NCBI RefSeq assembly: GCF_000003815.2
Contig: NC_049988.1
Location: forward strand, 12,118,917 to 12,182,916
From: Branchiostoma floridae
Taxonomy: Eukaryota; Chordata; Leptocardii; Amphioxiformes; Branchiostomatidae
Direction: 5' to 3'
Length of the DNA stretch: 64,000 nucleotides
Shown: positions 24,000 through 36,014 of the stretch, one piece after another
Layout: each line of letters opens with the position of its first letter
Numbering within the stretch: position 1 is the first letter of the stretch
The notes under the pieces: generated by a model
Database searches by the model: none
The model's input: only the letters and a program-made list of their open reading frames with translations
What the model was told of the DNA's origin: nothing
Program-made: the position numbers and the translations under genes

Positions 24000-24240
24000 T
24001 TTCCATATATTGCTCTCATGTTCAACTCATATATCCGTCTACGTAGGCCAGTTTCTTCATAATGTATTCCAAATGCGAGACCAGATTACTCATACATAAC
24101 TGTACTGCTATCGATAATGTTTTGTTGTTGTTTTGTATGTAGCCTCTTAGTACTATTGTCTGTATAGCTATTAGTTGTTATTGATTACCATACATTGTAC
24201 CCTGTGCGATTGTTGAGCAGAAAATTCATTCATTCATTAA
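24000..24240 (+). pseudogene. LINE 3' end with tail (ATTC)n
   Basis: A C-terminal piece, VYVGQFLHNVFQMRDQ, then a stop and a 3' UTR with CATTGTACCCTGTGCGATTG, ending in repeated ATTC. The same layout is seen at 42441-42760, so both belong to one LINE family. Confidence 0.6.
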
Positions 24241-24689
24241 TATTATAATGTCATTAGATATAGGAGAGGTTTGACACTTTTGATTTGTGAATGTAAGTTT
24301 GTGCTTCTAGACTTATCAGGTGCGAGGCACGCTGGGGGACACTGACGAGATGCTAGGTCAAAGGTCGAAGAAAAATGATGGGATAGGTGATGAAAGGTTA
24401 TCCAATGTCCTCTCTTTCATCCCCTGATACCTGCACATCTGTTGCTTATGGTAGCCAGTGCCAGTGGGAGAATGCATTGAAAAATCAGCGATCGACAAGG
24501 AATAGATGAAACAATAAATCACGGAGGAATGAAATCTTCAATTTGTAGGGACCTGTAAGATGCAATATTATTGAACTAACCGATAACGGCTGACACTAAC
24601 ACGCAGATTCACTAAAAAGAGAATGTAGACAGGTGCTGGTGAATGGACGTAGTTGATTACATCATACCTGCCTACTGGCAACCTATGAA

Positions 24690-24875
24690 GGGTGACCAAT
24701 AAGTTCTCGGCCTCACATAGAAAGCAAAATTCAAATTTCAAAGCATAAATGTTAATTATGAAGCCTTTGATGAATGTGTACCAAAATTCAAATCATTATG
24801 ATTACTACTTGGCAGGCGACACCCAGCAATGTCAGGTGAGGGAGAAGTAAAACATAAGGGCAATTGAGCTGAGAC
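24690..24875 (+). mobile_element. mariner-like terminal fragment
   Basis: It starts with GGGTGACCAATAAGTTCTCG and includes CAGGCGACACCCAG. It matches 61150-61335 over its length in the same orientation. The CAATAAGT tip resembles mariner-family termini. No transposase seen. Confidence 0.55.
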
Positions 24876-24894
24876 CTGAGGTGTGCGGGTCACC

Positions 24895-25720
24895 TTAAGC
24901 TCATCATCATCCTTTGTTCATCATCCTTTATTGATTTCAACATAGCAGACATAATAGCAGCCTGAATAGCGTTGAAAGTTAAACCATAAAACCGTATATA
25001 TGTATGTACAATAAGAAACAATATATCAAAATAATGAACAACATCTCCGACATTAGGTTGCCATCGTTACTAAATACGTCTCTACAGTCTTGTTGTACAG
25101 CTTGATGGCTGTGTGCAAGAAAGAGCTCTGAAGTCTTTTAGTTCTAGCTGGGAGGATTGAGAAAGTGTTTTTGTTTCTCAGTGATCGTCCCGTGGCAGTT
25201 GATCTGGAAAGTGGCACCAGGTCATGTAGGGGATGGTCAACACCCAACATTTGTCTGAAAAGTTTAACAGCTACATCCTCACGTCGCGACGTGAGGGTGG
25301 GAAGGTCGGACACATCGCGCCTGCCCGCTCGGATGATGATCCGTAGAGCCCGCTGTTTGACTCTCTGCATTGCACGTTCCTGTTCCTTGCCACAGCCTAC
25401 AAGGAGGACATGACCATATTCAAGGACTGGGCGCACGGGGGACACGTAGACAGTCACTAGGTCGGCGACACCCGGTCCCTTGCTTTGCAAGTAATCTCAA
25501 GAAGTGGAGTCTATGGGTGGCTTTAGTAACCATGAAGGTTACTTGTTCTTGCAGGGTAAGATTTTCGTCCAAGATGAAGCCCAGACCTTTTGCGAAGGCG
25601 GCCCACGGAACGCACACACCCCCAAGGGTTAACCTTGGTGGGCTGGGAATGGATCTGCAGACACAGATTTGTACTAGTTGGCTTTTCTTCCCGTTTAGCA
25701 ACATGTTGTTGGTGTCAGCC
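24895..25720 (-). pseudogene. CR1-like LINE, 5'-truncated, RT C-terminal part
   Basis: Minus-strand frames give KGLGFILDENLTLQEQV, THRLHFLRLLAKQG, a frame change near 25450, then VYVSPVRPVLEYGHVL, QRVKQRALRII, LPTLTSRREDVAVKLFRQML and HTAIKLYN. This is the thumb and C-terminal end of a CR1-group reverse transcriptase. The element ends in short repeated ATGATGA-like units (about 24900-24930). Two frames make it non-functional. Confidence 0.85.
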
Positions 25721-25781
25721 CACGAGTCTAGATGAGATGTCTCTTCCTTTTAAGCTCTGCTTAAAGTCAGACGCCCACTCC

Positions 25782-26445
25782 TTTCTACTTGAAATACGCA
25801 GGGGATCCTCATTAGATATTTTGACATTGTCTGCAAAGAATAAACTTTTCAAGGGATGGGGAAGTCGATCGACCCACACATGTCTGGTCACAATTCACCT
25901 TTGTTTATCTCGCCAATTACCTACTAATTTTCAAAAAGACTTCTTTCTACTTGAAATACGCAGGAATCCCCATTAAATATTTTGACATTGTCTGCAAAGA
26001 ATTTAACTTTTCTATGGATGGGGAAGTCGATCAACCCACGCATGTCTGGTCGCAGTTCACCTTTGTTTTTCTCGCCAATTACCTACTAATTTTCAAAAAG
26101 ACTTCTTTCTACTTGAAATACGCAGGGAATCCCCATCAAATATTTTGACATTGTCTGCAAAGAATAAAGAATTTAACTTTTCAAGGGATGGGGAAGTCGA
26201 TCAACCCACACATGTCTGGTCGCAGTTCACCTTTGTTTATCTCGCCAATTACCTAGTACTAATTTTCAAAAAGACTTCTTTCTACTTGAAATGCGCAGGG
26301 AATCCTCATTAAACATTTTGACATTGTCTGCAAAGAATAAAGAATTTAACTTTTCAAGGGATGGGGAAGTCGATCAACCCGCACATGTCTGGTCACAGTT
26401 CACCTTTGTTTATCTCGCCAATCAGCTACTGATTTTCAAAAAGAA
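25782..26445 (+). repeat. Four tandem copies of a ~162-bp unit
   Basis: TTTCTACTTGAAAT recurs at 25782, 25944, 26106 and 26279. Units 3 and 4 carry small insertions (AAAGAATTTAAC). The identity is high, pointing to a recent expansion. Confidence 0.9.
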
Positions 26446-26454
26446 GTCGACTTG

Positions 26455-26580
26455 AAAGTAGTCACTGCAATGGTTTGAAATTTGGAGGATATTGACGAAA
26501 GGCTTCATACGACGAAGTTGTACTTCGAAAATGAGGCCGAGAACTTATTGATCTCCCCTCGTACCTAGTACCTTGACCTC
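26455..26580 (-). mobile_element. mariner-like terminal fragment, inverted
   Basis: GGCCGAGAACTTATTGATC is the reverse complement of the tip seen at 24690 and 61152. It lies directly after the 162-bp array. Confidence 0.5.
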
Positions 26581-26599
26581 CACGAATGAAGCTCTTTGT

Positions 26600-27115
26600 C
26601 TAAGTTTCAAGTTGTTAGACTGTTACGCTCGATAATCTAAAAAAAGTTGTCTCATTTGCGGAAAGTTTAATCCACCTGCCAGTCGGCTTGTTACTGGTCG
26701 AGGTGTACTGAAGGTGACTTTGCTACTGAATACTTCTTCACGATGTGAAGTAGCTACTTCAAACGAGGGCTTTTCATCTTAAAGAATGGGTTGTGTAGTG
26801 ACTTAAGACTTGTTAAATGCAACGAATCAGATGATGAATACTGAAGAAGGCAATGCTTGAGTGTTGAAGTGAAAACAGAGATGATGTTTAACGATACAAC
26901 GGAAATGCGTGCGTCATAGCAAGGGCAACCAGTATATTCTTAAAACGCGCGCCACAAATCTAATCACTTGTGAGTCACGCAGGAGAAGGCGACAAGGATT
27001 TTCGGGACACGACATCCATCATCTCTCATCGTCAGTCCAAGGACAAGCTAGCTATGTCGAGACGGAAAGTTTTTAAGAAGCTATGATTACAATTCTGGGC
27101 CACATGCTACTCCAA
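26600..27115. other. No gene seen
   Basis: Intergenic; no supported ORF or repeat. Confidence 0.4.
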
Positions 27116-27119
27116 CTCA

Positions 27120-27800
27120 TAGTTTTAACATCCTCCTACGCAGGAACATCCAACAGCCAAACTGTCTGTCTGGATGTGCCCTGCTCTTTCAACCGTTACC
27201 CTGACCGCCCTGCTTATACCGGTGGAAGACGAAATACATTTTATTTCTAACTGCCTCTCTAACGATCAGGAAAGAAATGAGTTATTTGAAGAGGCATGCA
27301 AATTCCACAAAAATTTCCAAATGTTTACCGACGAAAACAAAACTATAACGCTGTTAACGTCACATAACCCACGCATCATAGAAAAAGTGGGACACTTCGT
27401 CTTCCACTGCTTCCAGAAAAGAAGTCAAACCCTAAATACGTAGATTGTAGCTCTCAGCAGTCCATATCATTGATAGAATAGTCACTCGTTTACACTTGTC
27501 ACCATTGTTATCTATACCAAAGTATTTCATTTTATACATGTTTATTATATTTTCTGTTTGTTTCATGTTGCAAATAGCCCTCGGGCAAGAACTTGCAAAT
27601 AAACTTCTTTATTAATGAGGTTACCCTTATACATGCGAGACAGCTTTTGAAAACGGAAAGCCTATTCTCTGATTGGCTGACAGCTGGTGGAGGGGGGGGG
27701 CGTCCACAGGAATTAAGAGTGACGGTTGAAAGAGCAGGCCACATTCAGACAGTCAGTTTGGCTGTTGGATGTCCCTACTTAGGAGGATGAGTTTTAAAAG
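27120..27800. repeat. ~680-bp inverted-repeat structure enclosing a LINE piece
   Basis: Arms 27126-27212 and 27702-27792 are diverged reverse complements sharing ACATCCAACAGCCAAACTG and CCTGCTCTTTCAACCGT. It may be two LINE fragments of opposite orientation or a foldback element. Confidence 0.7.
27150..27443 (+). pseudogene. LINE C-terminal remnant
   Basis: The frame includes VEDEIHFISNCLSNDQERNE, then LFEEACKF, LLTSHNPRIIEKVGHFV and a stop. E-D-E-x-H-F followed by a Cys is the typical C-terminal motif of many animal LINE polyproteins. Confidence 0.7.
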
Positions 27801-28029
27801 CTTTGGCGCACGAATCTTATGCAAAGTGCGCTACTGAGTATTATCTTATTTTCCTAGGTTTATCCGTAGCAGACTGAATGGCTAGTTTATGTCAATGCGC
27901 AATAACATCACATAAAGAATAACGTGCCATTGTAGCCACCTCAGGATGAATTAAGATATGATAACATTACAGTTATAAGATCTATTTACACTTATTGAAA
28001 AATCGTGATAAGTTTTTTCACATTTTTTT

Positions 28030-28294
28030 TCAGAAACTAGATATAAAACGGAATCTTGGTGATTCCAAACCTAAAGGTTCTGCATCTAAATCGGAAGATT
28101 CTGTCTTTTCTCTCCGCGCTTTACCGTACAAATCCTCACTGTATTCAGGATATAACCTTTGTATTGTAGGTGGGCGATCCTGATACACAACCGCCTCATT
28201 TCCCTCACTGCTTGAACTTCGAGGAGCCGGGATGTCAAGAAAAGAAGCCCGGCTGGAGATTGTGGAAAGCGTGCTGTGTTTCACCATGTATTTA
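28030..28294 (-). CDS. Candidate terminal exon of an unrecognised minus-strand gene
   Basis: After acceptor-like CTTCATTTCTCAG on the minus strand, a frame of 87 codons runs to TGA at 28030-28032. It is rich in Ser, acidic residues and Tyr (PAPRSSSSEG, VVYQDRPPTIQRLYPEYSED), like a cytoplasmic tail. Codon use is more even than in nearby AT-rich DNA. No partner exon upstream (higher coordinates) was identified, and the 50-bp minisatellite begins about 45 bases away. It may be a real exon, a captured fragment, or chance. Confidence 0.3.
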
Positions 28295-28339
28295 CTGAGA
28301 AATGAAGAGTAGCTACGTGATAAAGGCCAGTTACCGGGA

Positions 28340-29495
28340 GTTTACACAAAGAGGTACTAGTAACTGGAGGTGATGGAGGTCAGGGACTAGAAGTTAACAC
28401 GGAGAGGAATAGAACACTCTGTGATGAAGGTCAGGGACTAGGTATTTTTACTAATACACATAGAAGAATAGAATACTCTGTGATAAAGGTCAGGGACTAG
28501 GAGTTTACACAAAGGGGAATAGAATACTCTGTGATGAAGTGAGGGACTAGGAGTTTACACAAAGGGGAATAGAATATTCTGTGATGAAGTCAGGGACTAG
28601 GAGTTTACACAGAGAGGAATAGAATATTCTGTGATGAAGTCAGGGACTAGGAGTTTACACAGAGAGGAATAGAATATTCTGTGATGAAGTCAGGGACTAG
28701 TTGTTTACACAAAGAGAAATAGAATATTCTGTGATGAAGTCAGGGACTAGGAATTTACACAAAGAGAAATAGAATATTCTGTGATGAAGTCAGGGACTAG
28801 TTCTTTACACAAAGAGAAATAGAATATTCTGTGATGAAGTCAGGGACTAGGAATTTACACAAAGAGAAATAGAATATTCTGTGATGAAGTCAGGGACTAG
28901 TTGTTTACACAAAGAGAAATAGAATATTCTGTGATGAAGTCAGGGACTAGTTGTTTACACAAAGAGAAATAGAATATTCTGTGATGAAGTCAGGGACTAG
29001 GAGTTTACACAAAGAGAAATAGAATATTCTGTGATGAAGTCAGGGACTAGGAGTTCACACAGAGAGGAATAGAATACTCTGTGATGAAGTTCAGGGACTA
29101 GGAGTTTACACTAAGAGGAATAGAATACTCTGTGATGAAGGTCAGGTACTAGGTGTTTACACAAAAAAGAAAAGTGATGGTAGTGAGTTACCGGAAGTTT
29201 ACACAAAGAGAAATAGAATATTCTGTGATGAAGTCAGGGACTAGTTGTTTACACAAAGAGAAATAGAATATTCTGTGATGAAGTCAGGGACTAGTTGTTT
29301 ACACAAAGAGAAATAGAATATTCTGTGATGAAGTCAGGGACTAGGAGTTTACACAACGAGAAATAGAATACTCTGTGATGAAGGTCAGTTACCGGAAGTT
29401 TACACAAAGATGAATAGAATACTCTGTGATGAAGTCAGGGACTAGGAGTTTACACAACGAGAAATAGAATACTCTGTGATGAAGGTATTGTCGTA
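28340..29495 (+). repeat. 50-bp minisatellite, about 22 units
   Basis: The unit contains GTGATGAAGTCAGGGACTAG then TTTACACAAAGAG and AATAGAATATTCT, repeating every 50 bases with near-perfect central copies and decayed edges (28340-28560, 29080-29490). There are no unique spacers, so it is not a CRISPR array. Confidence 0.95.
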
Positions 29496-29827
29496 TCTTA
29501 TAACCTTGCTGTGTAACATTCATCGACATAACTCAAGATCCTTTGGATGAGTTTGTTTGAATTCCGCACGTCACCGATGGGGTACTACGATTTAGGGCTA
29601 AATTTCAGAGAATTACAAATACCCCTATCATGAGCGTGTGGTACCGTCCGAAACTGTCGCCTCTGTTTTTCAGCTTCTCCGCAAGCAAAGGGTAGGCTCT
29701 GCTTGCTACACAGCTCTGGTTTGGTTTGGTTTGGTTACTGCCTAGTGGTATGATAAACAACTACCTAGGCATACAGGTGTAAAGGAAATTGTGATATCTT
29801 TGAAAAGATTATATCAGACAACTTAGC

Positions 29828-29843
29828 CCCCCCCCCCCCCCCA
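29828..29843 (+). repeat. Poly-C tract
   Basis: Uninterrupted C run of about 15 bases. Confidence 0.9.
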
Positions 29844-30163
29844 CAAAAAAGGTTTGCTTCTGGTACAAGCATGGTTCAATATATGATTTTGATCGATCAT
29901 AACTTTATTTGCAACTCCTTGCCCGAAAACGTAAAATCATTGAGCGACAATTGTAAGGTACAATGCATGGCAACTTATACTTGTGAATACATGGCAGCAT
30001 ACAGAGGACTCAAATGTACATGCGTAAAACATCGATCGAACGCGGAGAATCCCGCCAATCTTACGTGTCCATGACGACGGTGGCAAAGGTAATCATGTCT
30101 GCTACGTGACAGAAAAGCACAGATGAAGCATTCCTGATACAGCGCGGGTTTTCATTTGTTAAC

Positions 30164-30253
30164 TACTGTAAAAGGGGCCATATTCGTGGTTGTGAAATGT
30201 TCGCTGCAGGTAACCAACTTGAAACCACTGCGATTATTTTCCCTTTTACAGTA
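30164..30253. mobile_element. 90-bp hairpin MITE (TACTGTAAAAGGG ends)
   Basis: It begins TACTGTAAAAGGGG and ends CCCTTTTACAGTA. A second related end lies at about 30338-30366 and another at 45268-45320 (GGGGAAACAGCGG..TTTACAGTA). Confidence 0.65.
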
Positions 30254-30473
30254 AAACCATAAAGAAAGTTTCGATGTTTGTTGCAAAATCATGGCCAACG
30301 CGAACATCCCAGTTTCCCACTACCGCGAAATCAAATCCCAGCGGAGATTTTCCATTTTACAGTATAGTCGGGTCGACTGTTGTTGGCCGCGCCAAATCGT
30401 AAACACACTATTTCACGTGTCCCAGTATACACGTGAAAAGGTCGGTTATTTCACGAGATATGTACAGCGTTAC

Positions 30474-30744
30474 GGTGGGTCCACACGTGCGTATATGTTC
30501 AAGTCCGCATGAGGTCCGTATGGAGGTCTTAGCCTCTACCAGGCTCCACAGGTCGCTGGAAAAATATCACGCCAGCTGTTCGCAGAGCATACTACTCCTT
30601 GGCCAGCTAACTCCTCTGGCATGTTATGTGCCTATATTTTTACAATTTCTGCTATTTTCCTAGCGACCTATGGGGCCTGGTAGAGGCTAGGTGTTCCATA
30701 AGGACCTCATACAGATTTGAATGTATACTCACATGTGTACCCAA
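30474..30744. mobile_element. MITE with ~80-bp terminal inverted repeats, copy 1
   Basis: The ends at 30474-30560 and 30660-30744 are reverse complements through TGAGGTCC-TATGGA, GCCTCTACCAGGC and CCACAGGTCGCTGG. No ORF. A second copy lies at 40918-41233. Confidence 0.8.
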
Positions 30745-30749
30745 CTTTA

Positions 30750-32680
30750 GCCAGTGTGGGAGGTATAGAAGACTGCACATTCAATCGTTTTCTGACGTAA
30801 ATTGAACTAACCACAGAAAATGTAATATTATGCGGCAATGTTAGGGTCCGCTCACACTTGTGCTCATATTCGAAAGTCCCTATGAATTCGTGTGGACAAT
30901 ATTTAGCCTCATGCATGTAAAGGCTGAGGCCGGAGAAGTAGCAACCATTCTCGTGCAACCGTCTTTTCGGTATCTTGCATTTGTTTGTTATGTCTGTACC
31001 ACTAGTTTGCTTTATTTGTTGTTTATTGAAATAAAGATATGAAAATATAACAACAACAAAAAATGTAGTATTTTTCGGTCGGATAACCATGCCACACAAC
31101 GGTGGCTTTACGGCGCAGACGTCTTTATATTTTACCATATGCACCTGTAAATCTGTCACATCTCGCCATATGGCGTTTTACTGTGAAGCTACAAACGTAT
31201 TTCAAGAATAAAGACCTTACACCAGTGCCTGGAATGAAGCCATATTCGCTTAAAACGCATCTCTTCTTCGCCTCCTTTCTTCATAAAAAAAAACGGTGCC
31301 TGTCACGGAAATTAGTTGCAAAGGCTTCTCGTTATTCCCTGCAGTGAATGCGAGTTAACGGGGCATTACTTACGGTGTTCTTAATTTGATTTACTTGTCT
31401 TTTAAGCATTTCGGGCAACGTACGCGGTTAATACATACGCTCCGCATTTGTCATTACACGCCTACAATTGATTACCGCTCTCTCGTACAGTTAGAAGGAT
31501 TCCCTTTGAGGAAATGGTGCTGCCTGGGTAACTCGAGGGTAAGTGTATTATTTGGCTTGAAGTTAAAAGAACAATTGTTGCAAATTTCATGGCTAGACAA
31601 AACTAATGGGCTTAGATTCCTTTAAACATTTTATGTGCTTCAGATGTAGCGAGGTGTAGGGTGTTCGGTGCGGTTTTTATTACTTTTGTGGGTACAAGAA
31701 GGGGGCGGGTAGAAGACAATGCAAGCATTGGTCTTAAGTTCATGGAGAAGAACTTAGTGAAAAAACACAGCTAACACTTAACGATTTTCGAGACTAATAT
31801 GGTAGCGGATGCATGTCTTGATTAATTTGTTTTGATCTTTGGGGTATATTTTATCAAACAGTGGAAGCAAATCATGATGATGACAGACGAATTCACATGT
31901 ATCTAGTCCCAATAACTTCACGCACTACGACTTTTGCCTCTTACCTTGTATGTTGTAAATTTAACCTAGGTGCTACAAATATATGTTATTTACATCGCAA
32001 ATGTCTGACATTTTCCATGTCTACCGCAAATGTAACACTTTCGTTCCTAAATCTTGAAGCAGAAGATGATTCGACAGTAATTGTCATCATTTTCTGGCTA
32101 TTCAAAGTTGCCTCGATGGGTTCGCTGCACTCTTTGGATGTCCTTGTTAAGCTGTGCCAGCTAATATCAAGGGAATAGAATCATTTCAAACCTACTGGGG
32201 GTTCTTTATGTAATGCAAAATCATGATGTTTGCAAACAATTAGCACAGCACTATGGTCTTTTAAGTAATTAATAGAATAATAATGCTTACTTTCGCTAGT
32301 AGGCTGGGCAGAAACCACACAAGAACGCAAAAATAAAACGTTTGACATTTACAGTAACAATATATTCAGCAAAGATGCTCGAAGTCGTAATTAGTAATAA
32401 CGTAAGGACTATGTTTTACTTCAGATTAGCCGATATGGTTCTTTACAACCGTAGCGCTTATGTTTTCGTCGAAGTTCCACGCTGTGATCAATTTTGTGGA
32501 AAAGAATAAAACTATCTCAATCCAACAGGTTGTTTTATCTACTGTCGGTTGGTATAGTACACAGCGCATCATGTCGAGAATCCAGATAATTGGATCTTTT
32601 TGTCTCTTTAATGGAGACCACAGGGAACATGTGCCATCCAACACCAAACACTGCACTCGTCATATCAGGTCCAGATACCC
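30750..32680. other. No gene seen; a few unsupported short ORFs
   Basis: The longest is 31861-32178 (105 codons), unrecognised, with ordinary AT-rich composition and no context. An AATAAA-plus-A-rich stretch at 31027-31060 looks like an old retroposed 3' end. Confidence 0.35.
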
Positions 32681-32684
32681 AAAC

Positions 32685-32944
32685 GTTGTCAGGTAACAGA
32701 GAACGAACCAGTCTTTTGATTACAACCTTCATCACTGTTGTCAGGTAACAGAGAACAAACCAGTCTTTTGATTACAACCTTCATCACTGTTGTCAGGTAA
32801 CAGAGAACAAACCAGTCTTTTGATTACAACCTTCATCACTGTTGTCAGGTAACAGAGAACAAACCAGTCTTTTGATTACAACCTTCATCACTGTTGTCAG
32901 GTAACAGAGAACGAACCAGTCTTTTGATTACATCCGTCACCTTG
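32685..32944 (+). repeat. Five 52-bp tandem units derived from a transposon end
   Basis: GTTGTCAGGTAACAGAGAAC recurs at 32685, 32737, 32789, 32841 and 32893. The last unit is the outer half of the left arm of the inverted-repeat element that follows. Confidence 0.92.
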
Positions 32945-33645
32945 GTGCCTTCTCAATAGTGTATCCATCTGTGATTAATTGTGTATACACTGCAGAACAC
33001 AGCTCTCTAGTAGGTCCCTATAGTACGCTGCTGCTACCGGTAGTATCTCCTTGATTGCTTTCGTTGGAAATACACTGTAGTACTAATGAAGGTAGGTGCA
33101 CACCAATGTATCGTCTCATTAAAGCATTGCCCGGAAATGGATACACAAAAGATGCAGGAATTGCGACAAGGCAAAATAAGAGTTATTTCAAGGTGAGGTT
33201 AACGTTCGACAAAACGTTAACCTCGATACGATTCTTAGAGAGATGAATCATGAATGCAATTAAGGTATCAATTTGATTACAGCTACAGTGACAGTATCGA
33301 CAAATAAAGTGAAAGATTACAATAGTTATGCAAATACAATTCAATCTCTACAACTGGATAAAAAACGGATATTTACTTCCGGACGTTTCGAGAGACATCC
33401 ATCTCTCTTCTTCAGCGTCACTAGACTGAACTAGCAGAACAATTCAAACCAAGTACAGCTAACTAGAAAAACTGGTTTAACCACTTACTCGTTAGGATCA
33501 TATGCAAAAAGTCACTCAATTGTAATTCATGTTAGCATGTGTATGCAGTGTATACCCAATTAATCACATATGTATACACTATTGAGAAGGCACCATGATG
33601 ACGGTTGTAATCAAAACACTGGTTTGTTCTCTATTATCTGACAAC
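32893..33645. mobile_element. Inverted-repeat element with 101-bp arms
   Basis: Arms 32893-32993 and 33545-33645 are reverse complements with scattered mismatches (TTCTCAATAGTGTAT, GTGATTAATTG, TATACACTGC). The interior holds GGACGTTTCGAGAGACATCC and CTTCTTCAGCGTCAC (33380-33421), a motif block I have seen in invertebrate repeats but cannot assign. No transposase. Confidence 0.8.
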
Positions 33646-34126
33646 AGTTTGGTTGCAAAGTGTGCAACCTGGGGCAAAAATAGGTTGCACAACTGAATTT
33701 CAAGTTGCACCACCTACAGTTCACTAATTTCTGGAATACATACATACACAATAGTACATGTTTGGCTGATATGAAACGGAGCTGCCTCAGTCCATTTATT
33801 TCTTCCAAGTATTAATTGACAACAAAATCGAGTTCTAAGGATCAAAATCTAAGTTGCACCCAGTGCAACCTGAGTTTAGAAGTAAGTTGCATCAAGCAAA
33901 AAGTGGTTACAATGTGCAAGTGTGCAAGTGGGTATTTTGCACACTGGAATTCAACTTCCACTTCTTGTAACATTGCCGGCAATGGCAGAAGATTTATGCT
34001 TATACCGTTGTTGATACCCAGAACTCTTGTCTGACAGAGCCAAAAACTTCCACTTCCTGCTCTAATATTGACTCCAAAATCAAAACAGTTACTCAAAACT
34101 ATATTTCTAACAGCCGACTTTTATTT

Positions 34127-34350
34127 AAAAAAAGAAACATTGAGTTTATTATTCCTAACAACTAGGTGAGAACAAGGCATGCACACTTTGTTAGTTTCAA
34201 TGTATGTCTCTTAGTACATTATACTATAACACTTACTAAAAAAAGAAACATTCAGTTTATTATTCTAAACAACCAGGTGAGAACAAGGCATGCGCACTTT
34301 GTTAGTTTCAATGTATGTCTCTTAGTACATTATACTATAACACGTACTGT
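34127..34350 (+). repeat. Two tandem copies of a ~111-bp unit
   Basis: AAAAAAAGAAACATT starts copies at 34127 and 34238. Each runs through GTGAGAACAAGGCATGC and TCTTAGTACATTATAC. They are nearly identical. Confidence 0.9.
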
Positions 34351-34439
34351 AGTCCGCCTCATCTGTCCTCATACATGTGTAGTCGTGTTGAAATAATTCT
34401 TATAGGAATAAGCTAAGAATAACACTACCAGGTAGGTTA

Positions 34440-34735
34440 CTGTGGCGTCGTATGGCAGAGTGGGTAGGCTAGTGCACACGAGATCGAGAGGTTAATTCCT
34501 GGTATACCTAGCTAGGCGTTGTGTCCTTGGGGAAAGCATTTTGCATTGCTGTCCTCACTCCACAGCCAAGTGAAAACATTATGTACTTGTCAATGACTTC
34601 GGCGGGTAAAAAGGGGTTCGAGAAATGGGGTGGGCCCGGTTTTCAATGCCGTGCCCTTGACACAGTACTAGTGAAGAGCAATCTCTGGCCCTACGGCCTG
34701 AAAAAGAGTACGGGACTACTTTTGCCTTGAACTTT
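34440..34735 (+). mobile_element. tRNA-derived SINE (decayed)
   Basis: The head shows TGGCAGAGTGGGTAGGCTAG and a degraded B-box region. The body has GTGTCCTTGGGGAAAGCA, TTGTCAATGACTTCGG and a GGGACTAC-TTTTGCC end like other SINEs in this window. Confidence 0.65.
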
Positions 34736-34739
34736 AACT

Positions 34740-35995
34740 TTCTGTCTCAGAGTTGACTGACTTAATTGGAGTCGCAGGTTACCCTAGTTTTGTCACTCAA
34801 AAGCTAAAGACATCTCCGTGAAAATGATAATCATCAAACCAACTGTTAGTGCCAGCACTTAACTTCTAGTTTGTAATAAATGCACACCATGCGGAGTTCA
34901 AAGGCACAGCGCATTGGTTTTAGGTTCATCTTTTATTATCTTTCATTATTACGTTGATTACCAGTTACCTATCCATGCCCCATGGGATTAAGCGCATCTA
35001 GAATAATTTGGCACTTACGAGGGTAAAATAGAATGCAAAATTAAGCATTAAGGAAATGTAACGAGTTGCATAATATACAGTGAAGTTAAGTTAACAGATA
35101 AGAATTGGAATATGTATTGATCTTAAGTAACTTCTATTACTTTTTCTCTGTTTTTGAAAGGTAACTATTGCTAGTATAATGAAATAATAATTCGTGCATG
35201 ACATGGGTAAGGTAAAGGCAATGAATGGATTAATCAAGACCTTTTTTTGCACATTTTGACACACTGGGCTAAATTCAGGTCATGACAAACATGTTGAAAG
35301 TTAATAAATGCCAAATAATCTAAATAAAGTTGAAAAAATTTCCTCGCCTTTTAGTTATAGAAGGTATAAACGAACGTATGTCTTCCGATGCATGAAATGT
35401 GTGTCTTACTGTATACTTCCTTTGTTTGGTAATCACATCGCATATCCATGTGTGTTAACGTTGGGTTAAAAGGAAATGGGTCGCATAGCTCCATGTCTTC
35501 ATCCTAACAAACCCCCATGTTGTGTTGACATTTATGTCTCATGATTTCTTTCAGTTAGCAGCAGTATCACTTACCGCTTGTAAGGAATAGAACGCGGCTG
35601 TGCGCGTACTTAGGGTAAGACTTCTTATAATTCCTTTGGATCCTTAGAAATGTCATTGTAACGTATATACAACATGCACAAACAAAACATAAACAAAGAA
35701 AAAAAACTGACACTTTCTAATGTTTACGCATGTCATACGTATATTTCTGTATGATCCATAACGCCATATGTTTCTACTTCAAAGTCACGCGTTTGAACCA
35801 TAAAAAAAAACAAAGAAAGAAAGAACTGACAGTTGTATGAAGATTGGCAAACCTGTTGCCTGTAGCAGGAAGCGATCCGCTGTGCTGTTTTCAGGACGCC
35901 AGCTGCTTCATTATTCAAATGACCTACTCTGGAGCCATTGGGAGACGATCACGCCGCTACAGTAGGCGTAGCGTAGGAGCGGTATAGCCAGTCTC
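34740..35995. other. Gene 2 upstream region; no ORF
   Basis: AT-rich up to about 35930, then a GC-richer 70-base segment directly before the gene 2 start that could hold the promoter or 5' UTR. No TATA box is evident. Confidence 0.4.
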
Positions 35996-36014
35996 GTCGA
36001 GTCCATGGCGGAAG

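Noticed and set aside
28340-29495. CRISPR-like regular array
   Set aside because: The 50-bp unit repeats head to tail with no unique spacers; it is a minisatellite in eukaryotic DNA. The same holds for 41509-41950 and 47040-47890.
31861-32178. 105-codon ORF
   Set aside because: No recognisable motif, ordinary AT-rich composition and no splice or neighbour support.
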